Source: Tabrizicola soli
Lineage (GTDB): Bacteria; Pseudomonadota; Alphaproteobacteria; Rhodobacterales; Rhodobacteraceae
DNA: 64,000 nucleotides
Assembly (NCBI RefSeq): GCF_015999335.1
Contig: NZ_JAEACP010000024.1
Span: 1-64,000 of the forward strand
Direction: 5' to 3'
Shown: positions 37,201 to 46,027 of the stretch, in pieces
Layout of the letters: each line of letters begins with the position of its first letter
Position numbering within the stretch: the first letter of the stretch is position 1
Position numbers and translations under genes: made by a program
Notes under the pieces: model-generated
The model's input: the letters and a program-made list of their open reading frames with translations, nothing else
The model's database searches: none
What the model was told of the DNA's origin: nothing

Positions 37201-39090
37201 CGAATGGCGCACTAATGCTACGGTCCGCTCGAACGGACGCGGCTCACAATCTGGAACCAAAGCTGCGTCAAGAATGAAGAGTGTCGTGTTGTCAGGCGTT
37301 TTCTTTGAGCTGTAATCAAGACGACAGAGCACACAAGCTGACATGGCGTCTGGAAGCCGTTCCCGAAGTTGAGGCAACACCAGTGCAGGTCTAACCAATA
37401 AAAGGAGGCTTTTGTCTGCTTTCGATATAATCGAGATGAAGAATTGACGTTCATCTTCATCATCGCCAAACACGATATCGCAAAAGCGGTCTATAAGTGC
37501 TGCACGCTCGTCCTCGGCCGGCGTGGTTTCACCAAGAATGGACGCCAGAACAGTTGCGAGCCTTTCATCGTCCTTTCCTTCGTACCCAGTTTGCACGCGA
37601 CGCTGAAGCAAGATCGGTTGTGTGGCTTTAGGAGATGGCCCATCGCCCTTCCGCCTATATGACAAGCGTACATGATGTGTCTGGCTCTGGAGGTTATCTT
37701 GCTCCCGAAAGGAGTTCTTGGTTGAATCATAGACCATTCCGGCACGTTCTGCGCGATCCAGAAGTCTGAGACGGAGTCTGCGTTGCTCGCGTTCAAGATG
37801 CTCAAGTTGGCCTTCTTCCTGTCGTCGCCAATCAAGGAGGTCCGCGTCGAGCCTTGTCCGCCGTCTTTCAATCACCTGCGCAAGCCGTGTAAGATTCTTC
37901 TTTGCACGTACTTGTTGCGCAGTCGCAGCAGCGATTTCCTTCTCAATCCCAGCAATTTGGCTTTCCGCCTGACGGATCGTGGTCGCCAAGTTTGCCTCGA
38001 GTTGGCTCTGACAGTCATTGTCATAACGCGTCTGCAACGTCAAAAAATCAGACCGCTGCGCGTCCAGTGTGACGGAAAGCTCCCCAGCCAATCGCTCGAT
38101 TTCAGCGATGCGCGTCGAGGCATCACTGATGTTCTGCCGAGCTTCTTCAATCAGCTTTCGGCGAACGGCTTCGGGCAGCAAGCCCAGTTCTCGTGTATGT
38201 TCCCGACCCAGTTCATCAAGCTTTGCCTTGAAATTTTCTGCCGCCGCCCGAGCAATGTCCAGACGCTCCTGTTGCGCGGCGATGTCCGTCAGGATTTCAT
38301 TCTCCCCTCGCCACAAAAGGTTCCGAGGGTCAAGACGGCGCGCAAGCCAGCCAAGATGTCGCGCTGCGTCCAACTGTGACGCGCGATCGCGTGCCGCATC
38401 TAGCTCCTTTCCTAGCTTCTCCAGTTCGGTCTCAGCAGAAGAGAACTCATTGCGCCTGTCCGCAATCGTTTTAGCTATTGCCTCTGCGGAGCGTTGAAAT
38501 TCAGCAGTAATGTTGTGCTTCTCTCTTGCAAGGGCGTCTTGGTATTTTTCCGGTTCGCCACCCGAAGCCAGGATCAACACGATTTCGTCGCTGTCATTCC
38601 TGAGCGCTGCACATTCCTGCCCCTCTAGAAAGAGCTTCTCGGCGCGATCCCTGAGAATTTTGATCTGCTTATCACGTTTCTCTATTTCATGAGCCGTATC
38701 TGACAAAGCTGCTTCGACAATAGATTTAGCCGCTGCAATCTCTAATTCGGTCCACTGGTTTGACTTCCATCTATCGGCGAGCGATTGAATGCGGATACGA
38801 TCGTCTTCAAGTTTCCGAATCTGGGCAGTTGCTGTCTCGTAACCTGCTTCTGCGCTTGTACGGTATGCCTGCAACCGTTCAAGCCTAGTCATTGCGCTTT
38901 TTTCTAGCAAGGACTTCGCAACGAGGAAGTCTTCCCGGACTCGATTAGATTTATGGATAGATGATTGCAAATTCACTTCGTCTTGGCGAAACGCGATGCG
39001 CACATGATCAATCAGGAGGCCTGCAACACCTTCGGAGAATCGTTTCGAAGATGTACCCTTTGGTATTCCGTCCAAGTTCGTCGCTTTCAC
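34198..39090 (-). CDS. Giant Upf1/Dna2-like SF1 helicase with coiled-coil arm
   Basis: About 1630 residues. The start is uncertain: a GTG at 39090 (VKATNLDGIPKG) begins the plausible coding part; a TTG at 39237 is also open but has no ribosome site. Residues ~70-500 are coiled coil. The SF1 helicase has Walker A GPPGTGKTT (~895), Walker B IIDEVSKATP (~1283), GDHRQLPP (~1310), RMHPQIMNLVNRF, then VDRFQGKEADIV (~1525) and INVAFSRARDLL (~1563), all intact, as in AAA_11/AAA_12 helicases. No PLD or other nuclease domain is visible in it. It is the first gene of the operon. Substrate (RNA or DNA) is unknown. Confidence 0.85.
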   Translation of the reverse strand: MKATNLDGIPKGTSSKRFSEGVAGLLIDHVRIAFRQDEVNLQSSIHKSNRVREDFLVAKSLLEKSAMTRLERLQAYRTSAEAGYETATAQIRKLEDDRIRIQSLADRWKSNQWTELEIAAAKSIVEAALSDTAHEIEKRDKQIKILRDRAEKLFLEGQECAALRNDSDEIVLILASGGEPEKYQDALAREKHNITAEFQRSAEAIAKTIADRRNEFSSAETELEKLGKELDAARDRASQLDAARHLGWLARRLDPRNLLWRGENEILTDIAAQQERLDIARAAAENFKAKLDELGREHTRELGLLPEAVRRKLIEEARQNISDASTRIAEIERLAGELSVTLDAQRSDFLTLQTRYDNDCQSQLEANLATTIRQAESQIAGIEKEIAAATAQQVRAKKNLTRLAQVIERRRTRLDADLLDWRRQEEGQLEHLEREQRRLRLRLLDRAERAGMVYDSTKNSFREQDNLQSQTHHVRLSYRRKGDGPSPKATQPILLQRRVQTGYEGKDDERLATVLASILGETTPAEDERAALIDRFCDIVFGDDEDERQFFISIISKADKSLLLLVRPALVLPQLRERLPDAMSACVLCRLDYSSKKTPDNTTLFILDAALVPDCEPRPFERTVALVRHSSRTSLPLVASPLDELLDQANASSPTLLDELQGRLSDWQGYLSWASDLILQKAPWAALGPRTWTNDTWEGEVYCEDKNTVRSFSGEGARGDARQSLEVYMLKEAWHRKGREDNPKAYRCIDYKVIGPAQPQPVGMQDCPWTSSLPYRVSMKFSRRDASELSDLPSGTPLGLRDMTEAIGSEVQLSRYRSALAQLQLGATEYRQGNRLPAAPYLMATLFNVAQAAVATAKPGRLLNKEIAKLYRLNEDQGAAVEVMLAAPEIAYVQGPPGTGKTTMIAAACAHFVRSGLRVLIASQTNLAVENALERLIGDPEVRPLWISKSEGEQKKSLAVADWYRMAAKHVEEVCNPFRTLTDEVGRMESWLKRARKLELDRGQAASELKKGEDNLRRLEVRLAEVRRLQAMSSEARARAAWWEMAHDALATLSEWDPSCFSPALASDATELLRLFASVDGKPPRLDVSPRALHSQTQERVRGIQALLSADGAGSLEAEEIRRKILASWPSVVFPPPELLDGENTSSLTPAHLEAAVQRARQSFEDAQSRASEIHAKSQNLLSEMSSIIDLPGAPTDLASGINVVERHADLQRVRLDDTEPLGEWLPQLDRWVIDLRRQAENPPASDRMGERYVRSANVIGVTCNSDFKILSDSGFPRFDVVIIDEVSKATPLELLRPMLLAPKTILVGDHRQLPPTFEFASFGSSDKSPTEDEDQDALEREAELLRKYERLTTASLFRDGFAEIDAGAKAALQTQYRMHPQIMNLVNRFYDGRLESGLIDPDGSDHSSGWSWRMHGLTLNSRTGGKYLVPHLHALWIDSSDDEAGRPAYEDSDGKGIGNKLEARLVAQMVEDILDGCEREQRKKAIAVATFYNRQKNLIRDALKAKLGRRFNDQQIDVETVDRFQGKEADIVIVSMVRNRSRRLGSNSNPAKFERINVAFSRARDLLIVVGARKTFERFDVAIEPVDGGPSQRVCVYGQIIDDIKAIGGLWQAKDILGESTTRSGNRHT

Positions 39091-39280
39091 TCTACGGATG
39101 CATGTTGAACATGCTTTTTGTTGAAACTGATCCGTTCCTGGCAATCCCTTGCGCCAAGATTCGATGCGCCACCGTTCTTTAGTCTGGGTATTTCTTGGGG
39201 ACGTATAAATCTGAAACTTCCAAGAACAACGGCACAACTATGCTGCAAGTTGCGATGCTCATTGAAACTGGCAAACATAC

Positions 39281-39652
39281 TCAAACTGCACCACCTTTTT
39301 GGTTCAGCATCATCGTGTCAATTTCTGGTTCATCCCAGCGCCCAGAAACTGCCATCCACTTTTCGATCTCAGCTTTCAGTCCCGGCTCGTCAGCGCACAA
39401 ATGAAACGTGTAGAGCCGGTTCACGATATCTCGCATCAGGTCGTGCATTTCCTTGTCACTGATACGCGAGACATCTGTCCACGCGATGTGTTGTCCATAG
39501 GCGTCGACGACGGTCACGTCGCTCCAGTCGCCGGCCTTTGTTTCCGGCGTCTTGCCTGCATGGAGGGTTTCAAGGTGCGTATTGCGCACGCACAGCATCG
39601 CCATGGTCTTGGCAAGTTTGGCCGCGATACGCTTTTCGGCTTCATTGTTCAT
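39281..39652 (-). CDS. Conserved hypothetical protein
   Basis: A 123-residue protein started at 39652 (MNNEAEKRIAAKL); a GTG two codons upstream is possible. I recall a small family of mobile-element proteins with NTHLETLHAGKTP and DLMRDIVNRLYTF, present here at ~27 and ~75, but no function is known to me. It lies about 190 bases upstream of the helicase on the same strand. Promoters of the helicase operon may lie between them. Confidence 0.6.
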   Translation of the reverse strand: MNNEAEKRIAAKLAKTMAMLCVRNTHLETLHAGKTPETKAGDWSDVTVVDAYGQHIAWTDVSRISDKEMHDLMRDIVNRLYTFHLCADEPGLKAEIEKWMAVSGRWDEPEIDTMMLNQKGGAV

Positions 39653-39709
39653 TGGCACAGGTTAATGCCAAGCGTATCATCGTGCCATAGGGTTCAGGAT
39701 GTGCTTGGC

Positions 39710-40009
39710 TCAAAAATCCGTCTCGACGCAGACCCCCGCACAATCGTAGGCGGAGGCGGTCGCGCCGGTTTTCATGAACAGCCGCTGCGACAGGAACTGC
39801 GTGGCCGCTGGCAGGTCGGCGGCGATTTCCTGCTCGAACACCGCGCCGGAAACCTCGTCGACGACGCGCACCCAGACGGATGATCCGTTCGGTGGGGCAG
39901 CGATGAAGAGGGTGAGAACGCCGCCCAAGGCGATGGCGAAGGACCCGCCAATGTCGGTCAGCGTCGATGCGACCGTGCCGTCGCTTGCGACAAGCTGTAA
40001 AGTGAGCTC
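39710..40009 (-). pseudogene. C-terminal fragment of a phage structural-type protein
   Basis: The frame reads ELTLQLVASDGTVASTLTDI, IGGSFAIALGGVLTLFIAAP, then VSGAVFEQEIAADL to a stop after GVCVETDF, without any plausible start or ribosome site. It looks like the tail of a phage tail or adsorption protein. Upstream of 40009 the similarity is lost next to GGTCTAGACC. It is interpreted as debris of a prophage at an island junction. The family assignment is tentative. Confidence 0.4.
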
Positions 40010-40285
40010 GGGTCTAGACCTTCGAACGACCGCTTACGAGTGTGCCGCTTAATGAGCCCGACCGACAGTTATGGGCCGCGAGCGACGCCTCGTTCGATAA
40101 GGGCGGAAAGCGGACATTCAAGGCGTGCCTCGATCTTTAGACCGTCCAGGCAAGACTTCGGGCTGTACGCCGGGCATGCCATGCCCGTCGTGTTCAGTCA
40201 CTGCAGGTCTCTACGGACCCGTCCGGCTCGTCCAACACAGCCATCACGGCCACCGGTCCCGCCGACCCATGACCCGCTGTCCTTG

Positions 40286-42166
40286 TCAGGATTCCGCTAG
40301 CAAGTGCTTGTAGATGGTTGTCCGCGAAATGCCGAGTGTTCTCGCCGCCTGCGCGATCCCACCATGCTGGCGCACTGCATCGCGGATAACCCGGCACTGG
40401 CTTTCCTTCCACGGCACCCCCGAACATTGCGGACACGCTTGGATGGACTGCTGTGGCGAATGACTTATTGGCAGGAAGGGCGCGAAATTTTCGGCGCGCA
40501 GCTTGGGCCCTGACGCCTGTATCACGGCGTTCGCGATGATCGACCGCAGTTCATGCAGATTTCCCGGCCAATCATGGCGCGCAAGTAGGGTAAGGGCAGA
40601 AGGATCAATGTCGAAGCCCTCTCCCTGCGCGCGCACGAAGCGGCGTGCCAAAGCATCCAGATCGCTGCGGTCCCGCAGGGGCGGCAATAGGATCGAGAAG
40701 CCTTCGATCCTGTAGCGGAGGGCGGGCAGCAGGCGGCTTGCCGCGACCTCGGCGGTCAGGCTGACGGTCGCGGTGCTGACGAAGAGGACGGGGCACCGAA
40801 CTTCGCGCCCGTCCGCCGGATGCCTGAAAGATCCGTGATCCAGCACATGCAACAGCGTCGCCTGCGCGGAATGTCCCAGCGCCGAGACCTCGTCGATGCA
40901 AAGCGTCCCATGCGCGGCCTGTTCGATAAGCCCCGGCGCACCTTTGGGCCTACCGAGAAGGGCAGCTTCCGCATCGGGGCCGAGGGTTCGGGCGTCCACC
41001 GACACGAAAGGCCCGGAGCGGCCGGACGCAGCGTGTGCGAGGCGGGCGATGATTTCCTTGCCGGTGCCCGTTTCGCCCTGGATGAAGATGGACTGTCCGA
41101 CGGTGGCGACCTTGGGCAGGGGACGAAGGCGGCGGATGAGCTCCTCATCCTCGATCACCACGTCGCGGAAGAGGTTCCTGATTTCTGGGGCGGGTGTCTC
41201 GCTTCGCCGCGCCTGCTGCGGATTGGCCGCAGAAAACAGGCGGACCGCAAGCGCAAAGCTCGCCCGGTTGGCAACGCAGCGCACCGATACGGCAGAGCCC
41301 ATGCGGTCCCGCACGCGCAGCGTTTCCCCCTGCGCCAGACGCAGGGCCACATCCTCGAACCGCTGTTCGAAGATGGAGTCGAAACTCGTGCCGATCAGGT
41401 TGCGGATTCCGGCCAGAAACATCTCGCCCTTGCGGTTCACGGCATGGACCGAGAAATCATCCTCGAGCACCAGCATACCCACCGACAGGGTGCCAAGATA
41501 TTCGGGGCGCGGGTGAAATTGTAGGACGATGCGTCGGTCATGGGCCGACCGGATCAGGCAGTTCTCGATATTGCTGGCCGACATCTGGACAAGAGCAGCC
41601 GTGTGCTGCTGCCGCACCGTCGAGCGCGAGGAGGCATCCAGAATGCCCGCAAGGCCACCCCGCCCGTCGAAGATCGGCGCGCTGATGCAGGACACGTCCG
41701 AATGCGCCCGCAGGAAATGCTCTCCCCCGTAGACCTGTGCCGGTCGTCGGGTCGAGATGCACAGACCCAGCGCATTCGTTCCGCGCAACTCCTCGGTCCA
41801 GACGGAGGCGGGAACGACCGCCTTGCCGGCATCGCTTTCCGCGAATTCCGTGTCCACGAGCGTTTCCAGCACCACCCCTTCAGGCGAGCCGAGCGCGATC
41901 ATGAAGTTAGACCCCGCGATCTGGTCGAACAGCAGTTCCAGTTCGGGTCGCGCGAAACGCACCAGATCGGCGTGGTGGTCCTGCGTCAGCTTGAACTCGG
42001 TATCGCTCAGAATCAGCTTTTCATGGCGCGCTAGGGGATCAATCCCGAGGTGCAGACTGCGCAACCAGCTATCCGAGATGTCACCCGGAAGCGCGCCGCC
42101 CGGAAACCTTCCCTGGCTTTCGAGCATGTGGCGTGCGCGCGCGAGCGCGGTCGTGCGGATTTCCAT
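40286..42166 (-). CDS. AcoR-like GAF/AAA+ transcriptional regulator lacking GAFTGA
   Basis: A 626-residue regulator, started at 42166 with GGAGG 11 bases upstream. An N-terminal GAF-type sensor (~30-200) and PAS-like region (~225-330) precede an AAA+ domain with Walker A QGETGTGKE and Walker B GTLCIDEVSAL. A Fis-type HTH ends the protein (GIAQAARTLGISRTTIYKHL). Where bacterial enhancer-binding proteins have GAFTGA, the sequence is LLGRPKGAPGLIEQAAHGTL: the sigma-54 contact loop is missing. It is divergent from the alcohol dehydrogenase/ABC operon and should be its alcohol- or polyol-responsive regulator, probably acting without sigma-54. Confidence 0.9.
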   Translation of the reverse strand: MEIRTTALARARHMLESQGRFPGGALPGDISDSWLRSLHLGIDPLARHEKLILSDTEFKLTQDHHADLVRFARPELELLFDQIAGSNFMIALGSPEGVVLETLVDTEFAESDAGKAVVPASVWTEELRGTNALGLCISTRRPAQVYGGEHFLRAHSDVSCISAPIFDGRGGLAGILDASSRSTVRQQHTAALVQMSASNIENCLIRSAHDRRIVLQFHPRPEYLGTLSVGMLVLEDDFSVHAVNRKGEMFLAGIRNLIGTSFDSIFEQRFEDVALRLAQGETLRVRDRMGSAVSVRCVANRASFALAVRLFSAANPQQARRSETPAPEIRNLFRDVVIEDEELIRRLRPLPKVATVGQSIFIQGETGTGKEIIARLAHAASGRSGPFVSVDARTLGPDAEAALLGRPKGAPGLIEQAAHGTLCIDEVSALGHSAQATLLHVLDHGSFRHPADGREVRCPVLFVSTATVSLTAEVAASRLLPALRYRIEGFSILLPPLRDRSDLDALARRFVRAQGEGFDIDPSALTLLARHDWPGNLHELRSIIANAVIQASGPKLRAENFAPFLPISHSPQQSIQACPQCSGVPWKESQCRVIRDAVRQHGGIAQAARTLGISRTTIYKHLLAES

Positions 42167-42464
42167 CGCCAAGTCACCTCCCGCTCCTCGGCACAGGCGA
42201 AATGGTGGATGTTCGGGCCGCAGAGTCAACCACGGCACATGATTCGCCGCCGGAATGTCCATTTTCTGGACGGTCGAAGGGGGCGCGGTTCCCGCCCCTT
42301 GAAGGGCTGTCCCGTCTCTGTCCGCAAAATGAACAGGCCGGACGGCCACCTGTAAAGGAGCTGTGCGCACCCTGCCCATGCTGCGCCGCAGCGTTTGTGA
42401 CAGCCGCGACATGCACCACTGCTCTTGCCGTGCCGCCGGTATCGGGGCGGTCTTTCCAAGGCGC
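42167..42464. promoter_or_regulatory. Divergent regulatory region with inverted repeats
   Basis: The 298 bases between regulator and alcohol dehydrogenase hold GTCCA-TTTTC-TGGAC at 42257-42271, a perfect 5-base inverted repeat, and a looser GTCCG...CGGAC at 42320-42343. These are candidate operators for the AcoR-like protein. No convincing sigma-54 element (TGGCAC-N5-TTGC) was found upstream of the dehydrogenase, in line with the missing GAFTGA loop. Confidence 0.45.
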
Positions 42465-43523
42465 ATGACGATGAAAGCACAGGTTCTTCACCAATACGAT
42501 CCCGCCCTGACGGCACCGACATGGGTGACGATGCAGGATGTTCCCGACCCAAAGATCCAGAAGTCGAACGACGTGATCGTCCGCATCGGTGGCGCGGGCG
42601 TCTGCCGCACCGACCTGCACATCATCGAAGGCATCTGGCGGCCGCATACCGACCCGACCGGCACCGGCCTCTTGCCCCTCATCATGGGCCACGAAAACGC
42701 AGGCTGGATCGAAGAGGTCGGCCCCGAGGTCGAGGGCTTCAAGAAGGGCGATCCAGTCATCGTCCATCCCAAGGTCACGGGCGGCACCTGCATCGCCTGC
42801 CGCCGCGGCCATGACATGCATGGGGAGGGCAAGTTTCCGGGGCTCGACTCCAACGGTGGCTATGCCGAATTCCTGCACACCTCGGCGCGCAACCTGATCG
42901 CCCTGCCCAAGACGCTGGCACCGAAGGATGTCGCCCCCTATGCCGATGCGGGTCTGACGGCCTATCGCGCGGCGAAGAAGGCCGCGCAGCAGCTTCTGCC
43001 GGACCAGTCGGTCGTGGTCATCGGCGCGGGCGGTCTGGGCCACATCGGCATCCAGGTGCTGCGGGCCATGTGCGCGGCGCGGATCATCGTGGTCGACATT
43101 TCCGACCGGTCGCTGGAACTCGCCGCGCAGGGCGGTGCCGACCATCTGGTCAAGGCCGATGGCGGCGAGGTCGAGGCGGTCAAGGCGCTGACCGGCGGCA
43201 AGGGTGCCGAAGCGGTGCTGGATTTCGTGGGCGAGAAGGGCACCACGAAGAAGGGCATCGACATGACCCGCCCGGCAGGCAGCTACTACGTGATCGGCTA
43301 TGGCGAGAACATAGTCGTCCCGACTGTGGACATGGTGATCACCGAGAAAAACATTATCGGCAACCTCGTCGGCACATGGGCCGAACTGACCGAGCTGATG
43401 GCGCTGGCCGACCGCGGCCTCGTGGAACTGCACACCAAGCACTACGCGCTGGCCGACGCGAACCAGGCGCTTCAGGACCTGAATAATGGGCTGATCAAGG
43501 GTCGCGCCGTCCTCGTTCCCTGA
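42465..43523 (+). CDS. Zinc-dependent alcohol dehydrogenase (MDR family)
   Basis: A 352-residue medium-chain dehydrogenase/reductase started at 42465 (MTMKAQVLHQYD), after an AAGG; 42471 is equally possible. Catalytic-zinc ligands are seen in GVCRTDLH and GHENAGW, and the NAD fold in VIGAGGLGHIGIQ followed by VVDISDRS. The structural-zinc lobe (GGTCIACRRGHDMHGE) keeps two of the usual four Cys. It oxidises an alcohol or polyol and is the first gene of the operon with the transporter. The substrate is not readable from sequence. Confidence 0.88.
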   Translation: MTMKAQVLHQYDPALTAPTWVTMQDVPDPKIQKSNDVIVRIGGAGVCRTDLHIIEGIWRPHTDPTGTGLLPLIMGHENAGWIEEVGPEVEGFKKGDPVIVHPKVTGGTCIACRRGHDMHGEGKFPGLDSNGGYAEFLHTSARNLIALPKTLAPKDVAPYADAGLTAYRAAKKAAQQLLPDQSVVVIGAGGLGHIGIQVLRAMCAARIIVVDISDRSLELAAQGGADHLVKADGGEVEAVKALTGGKGAEAVLDFVGEKGTTKKGIDMTRPAGSYYVIGYGENIVVPTVDMVITEKNIIGNLVGTWAELTELMALADRGLVELHTKHYALADANQALQDLNNGLIKGRAVLVP

Positions 43524-43567
43524 GGGCGGTCGCATCCATGACGGAAAACACTGGGAGGAGAGACGAC

Positions 43568-45100
43568 ATGACCACCAAGACCACCCTTCGGGGGGCACTG
43601 CTTGCCACGTCCGCGCTGATGATCTCGGCCGGACTGGCGGCAGCACAGGACTATTCGAAATACGGGATCAAGGAAGACGTGCCGGGCGCATGTTCCTTCG
43701 CCTCGATCGATGCCAAGGATTACTCCGGCCGCACGCTGAACATCATCACCCACGCCATCCCCGTGATCGGCGAGCCGACCGCGCTGCACGCCCAGCAGTT
43801 CCAGGAACTGACCGGGGCCACGGTCAACGTGGTGCATGTGCCCTTCGGCGACCTGTTCCAGCGCATCATGATCCCGTTCCAGACCGGGCAGCAGGCCTAT
43901 GACGTGCTGTTCTTCGCCTCGCTCTGGCTGGGCGACTTCAACCCCTACCTTGCCGAAGTGCCGCAGGCCTATCAGGAAGTCTCGGGGATGCAGTCGGTGA
44001 CGCCGACCTACAAGGGCGTTGCCACGTGGAACGGCAAGATGCTGAACTACACGATGGACGGCGACCGGCATTACCTGAAGTACCGTTCCGACGTCTTCTC
44101 GAACCCCGAGATGCAGGCGCTGTTCAAGGAAAAGACCGGGCGTGACCTGACCGTCCCCGCCACGTGGGAGGAATACAACGAGGTCGCCGCCGTCTTCAAC
44201 AACATGGACTGGGACGGCGACGGCGCGCCGAACTTCGGTACGGCCGAAGTGACCAAGCGCGACGACCTGATGTTCTCGGCCTTCATCAGCCGCGTCGCGG
44301 CCTATGCCAAGCATCCCGACGTCAAGGGCGGCTTCTTCTTCGACCTCGCAACGATGGAGCCGCTGGTCAACACCCCCGGCTGGGTCAAGGGGCTCGAGAT
44401 GTTCGTGGCGGCGCAGGCCTCGATGCCTCCGGGCGGCACTTCCTTCGGTCTGGGCGACGAGATCTTCTCCTTCGGTGGCGGTCAGGCACTGATGTCCTAT
44501 TCGTGGGACGACGCCTTCATCCAGGCGATGCAGGAAGACAGCCCGATCCGCAACAAGGTGGCCGCAGCCCCGCTTCCGGGCGCGACCGAGGTCTGGAACC
44601 GCACCACAGGACAGTGGGACAAGTTCGACACCCCGAACACCGCGCCCTACGTGACCTGGGGTTGGTCCTCGGCCGTCGCATCCGCGTCGGAAAATCAGGA
44701 CATGGCCTTTGACTACCTCTGCTTCTTCGGCAACGAGGCAAACACGCTGGCCGATCTGCAGATCGGCCGCTTCGGTGTGAACCCCTACCGCGAGGCGCAT
44801 TTCGACCCGGCCTTCTATGAAACCGAACTCGGCTGGGACGTGAACACCGCCACGACCTATACCGACACGCTCAAGGCCATCGACGGCGGCCAGAATCAGG
44901 TCTTCGACCTGCGCGTACCCGGTGTAGGCGAGTTCATGTCCTCGCTCGCCGCAGGCGTTGCCCGCGCCCAGTCGGGCGAGGCCACCGCGCAAGAGGCGCT
45001 GGACGGCGTGGCCGCCGAATGGAAGGCGATCGTCGACCGCATCGGCGTCGACCGCGTCCGCGAGGCCTATGCCAACGTCGTCGCGCTCGAAGACAAGTAA
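43568..45100 (+). CDS. ABC transporter substrate-binding protein (CUT1-like)
   Basis: A 510-residue periplasmic binding protein. The start at 43568 follows GGGAGGAG. A Sec signal peptide is evident (KTTLRGALLATSALMISAGL, cleavage after AAAQ). The mature part has the extracellular solute-binding fold (ITHAIPVIGEPTALHAQQF ... YDVLFFASLWLGDF). It is longer than typical sugar-binding proteins. It should deliver a polyol or carbohydrate to the permeases that follow 60 bases downstream. The ligand is inferred from context only. Confidence 0.88.
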   Translation: MTTKTTLRGALLATSALMISAGLAAAQDYSKYGIKEDVPGACSFASIDAKDYSGRTLNIITHAIPVIGEPTALHAQQFQELTGATVNVVHVPFGDLFQRIMIPFQTGQQAYDVLFFASLWLGDFNPYLAEVPQAYQEVSGMQSVTPTYKGVATWNGKMLNYTMDGDRHYLKYRSDVFSNPEMQALFKEKTGRDLTVPATWEEYNEVAAVFNNMDWDGDGAPNFGTAEVTKRDDLMFSAFISRVAAYAKHPDVKGGFFFDLATMEPLVNTPGWVKGLEMFVAAQASMPPGGTSFGLGDEIFSFGGGQALMSYSWDDAFIQAMQEDSPIRNKVAAAPLPGATEVWNRTTGQWDKFDTPNTAPYVTWGWSSAVASASENQDMAFDYLCFFGNEANTLADLQIGRFGVNPYREAHFDPAFYETELGWDVNTATTYTDTLKAIDGGQNQVFDLRVPGVGEFMSSLAAGVARAQSGEATAQEALDGVAAEWKAIVDRIGVDRVREAYANVVALEDK

Positions 45101-45160
45101 GCTCCGACACGACCGGGGGGGCCGCGGCAGTGCGGCCCCCCTTTCCCTGAGGGTGACCCC

Positions 45161-46027
45161 ATGTACCGCCAGAAATACATCTTCCTGCTGCCCGGGCTTC
45201 TGGTCCTCGTGGCGATCATCCTCTTTCCGCTGCTCTTCACGATCCGCGTCAGCTTTTCGTCCTGGGATGTTTACAACCCGGGCCTGAACTGGATCGGCGG
45301 CGAGAACTATGCGCGGCTCTGGGAAGACGCCCGCTACTGGGAGGCGCTGACACGCCTTTCCGTCCTCACGGTGGGCACCGTACTACTGCAATACACGCTG
45401 GGCTTCGCGCTCGCCCTGCTGGTCTGGCGCGACATCATCGCCCGCCGCTTCTTCCGCGTCCTCTTCCTCGTCCCGATGATGACGACGCCCGTGGTCATGT
45501 CGGTGATTTGGCGAACCATCTTCCACGAAAGCCTCGGCCCCCTGAACCCGATCCTCGACGCCATCGGCATCGGTGCGCAGCCCTGGCTTTCGCAGGCAGG
45601 GCACGCCTTCGCCGCCGTGATGATCGTCGAAGTCTGGCAATGGACGCCCTTCATGTTCCTGCTGCTGCTCGCGGGCCTTCTGTCCCTGCCCAACGAACCC
45701 TTCCTTGCCGCAAGGATCGACGGCGCGGGGCCGATCCGCACCTTCCTGTCCGTGACCTTCCCGATGATGGGCGCGATCTCGGTCGGTGCCATCCTGATCC
45801 GGCTGATCGAGGCGTCGAAACTGATGGAGACGGTCTATGTCCTGACCTCGGGCGGACCCGGCACTTCGACCGAAACGACCAGCTACTACATCTACATCCG
45901 CGGGATGCGCGACTTCCAGATCGGCTACTCGGCCTCGCTCTCGCTCACCTACCTGATCGTCATGAGCGTGGCACTCACGCTGATCGCCAAGGCGCTGATC
46001 CGCCTGATGGTGAAGGACCGGACATGA
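45161..46027 (+). CDS. ABC transporter permease, MalF/GlpP-like
   Basis: A 288-residue inner-membrane permease with six hydrophobic segments, starting with FLLPGLLVLVAIILFPLLF. The cytoplasmic EAA loop is present (PFLAARIDGAGPIRTFLSVT, then FPMM), which contacts the ATPase subunits. It forms the channel together with the next permease, whose ATG overlaps its stop by four bases (46024-46027). Confidence 0.92.
   Translation: MYRQKYIFLLPGLLVLVAIILFPLLFTIRVSFSSWDVYNPGLNWIGGENYARLWEDARYWEALTRLSVLTVGTVLLQYTLGFALALLVWRDIIARRFFRVLFLVPMMTTPVVMSVIWRTIFHESLGPLNPILDAIGIGAQPWLSQAGHAFAAVMIVEVWQWTPFMFLLLLAGLLSLPNEPFLAARIDGAGPIRTFLSVTFPMMGAISVGAILIRLIEASKLMETVYVLTSGGPGTSTETTSYYIYIRGMRDFQIGYSASLSLTYLIVMSVALTLIAKALIRLMVKDRT

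Noticed and set aside
42167-42464. Sigma-54 promoter upstream of the alcohol dehydrogenase
   Set aside because: No match to TGGCAC-N5-TTGC was found, and the regulator lacks GAFTGA.
42174-44992. Two long minus-strand frames (42174-43646 and 43472-44992)
   Set aside because: Antisense to the alcohol dehydrogenase and binding protein; no family resemblance.
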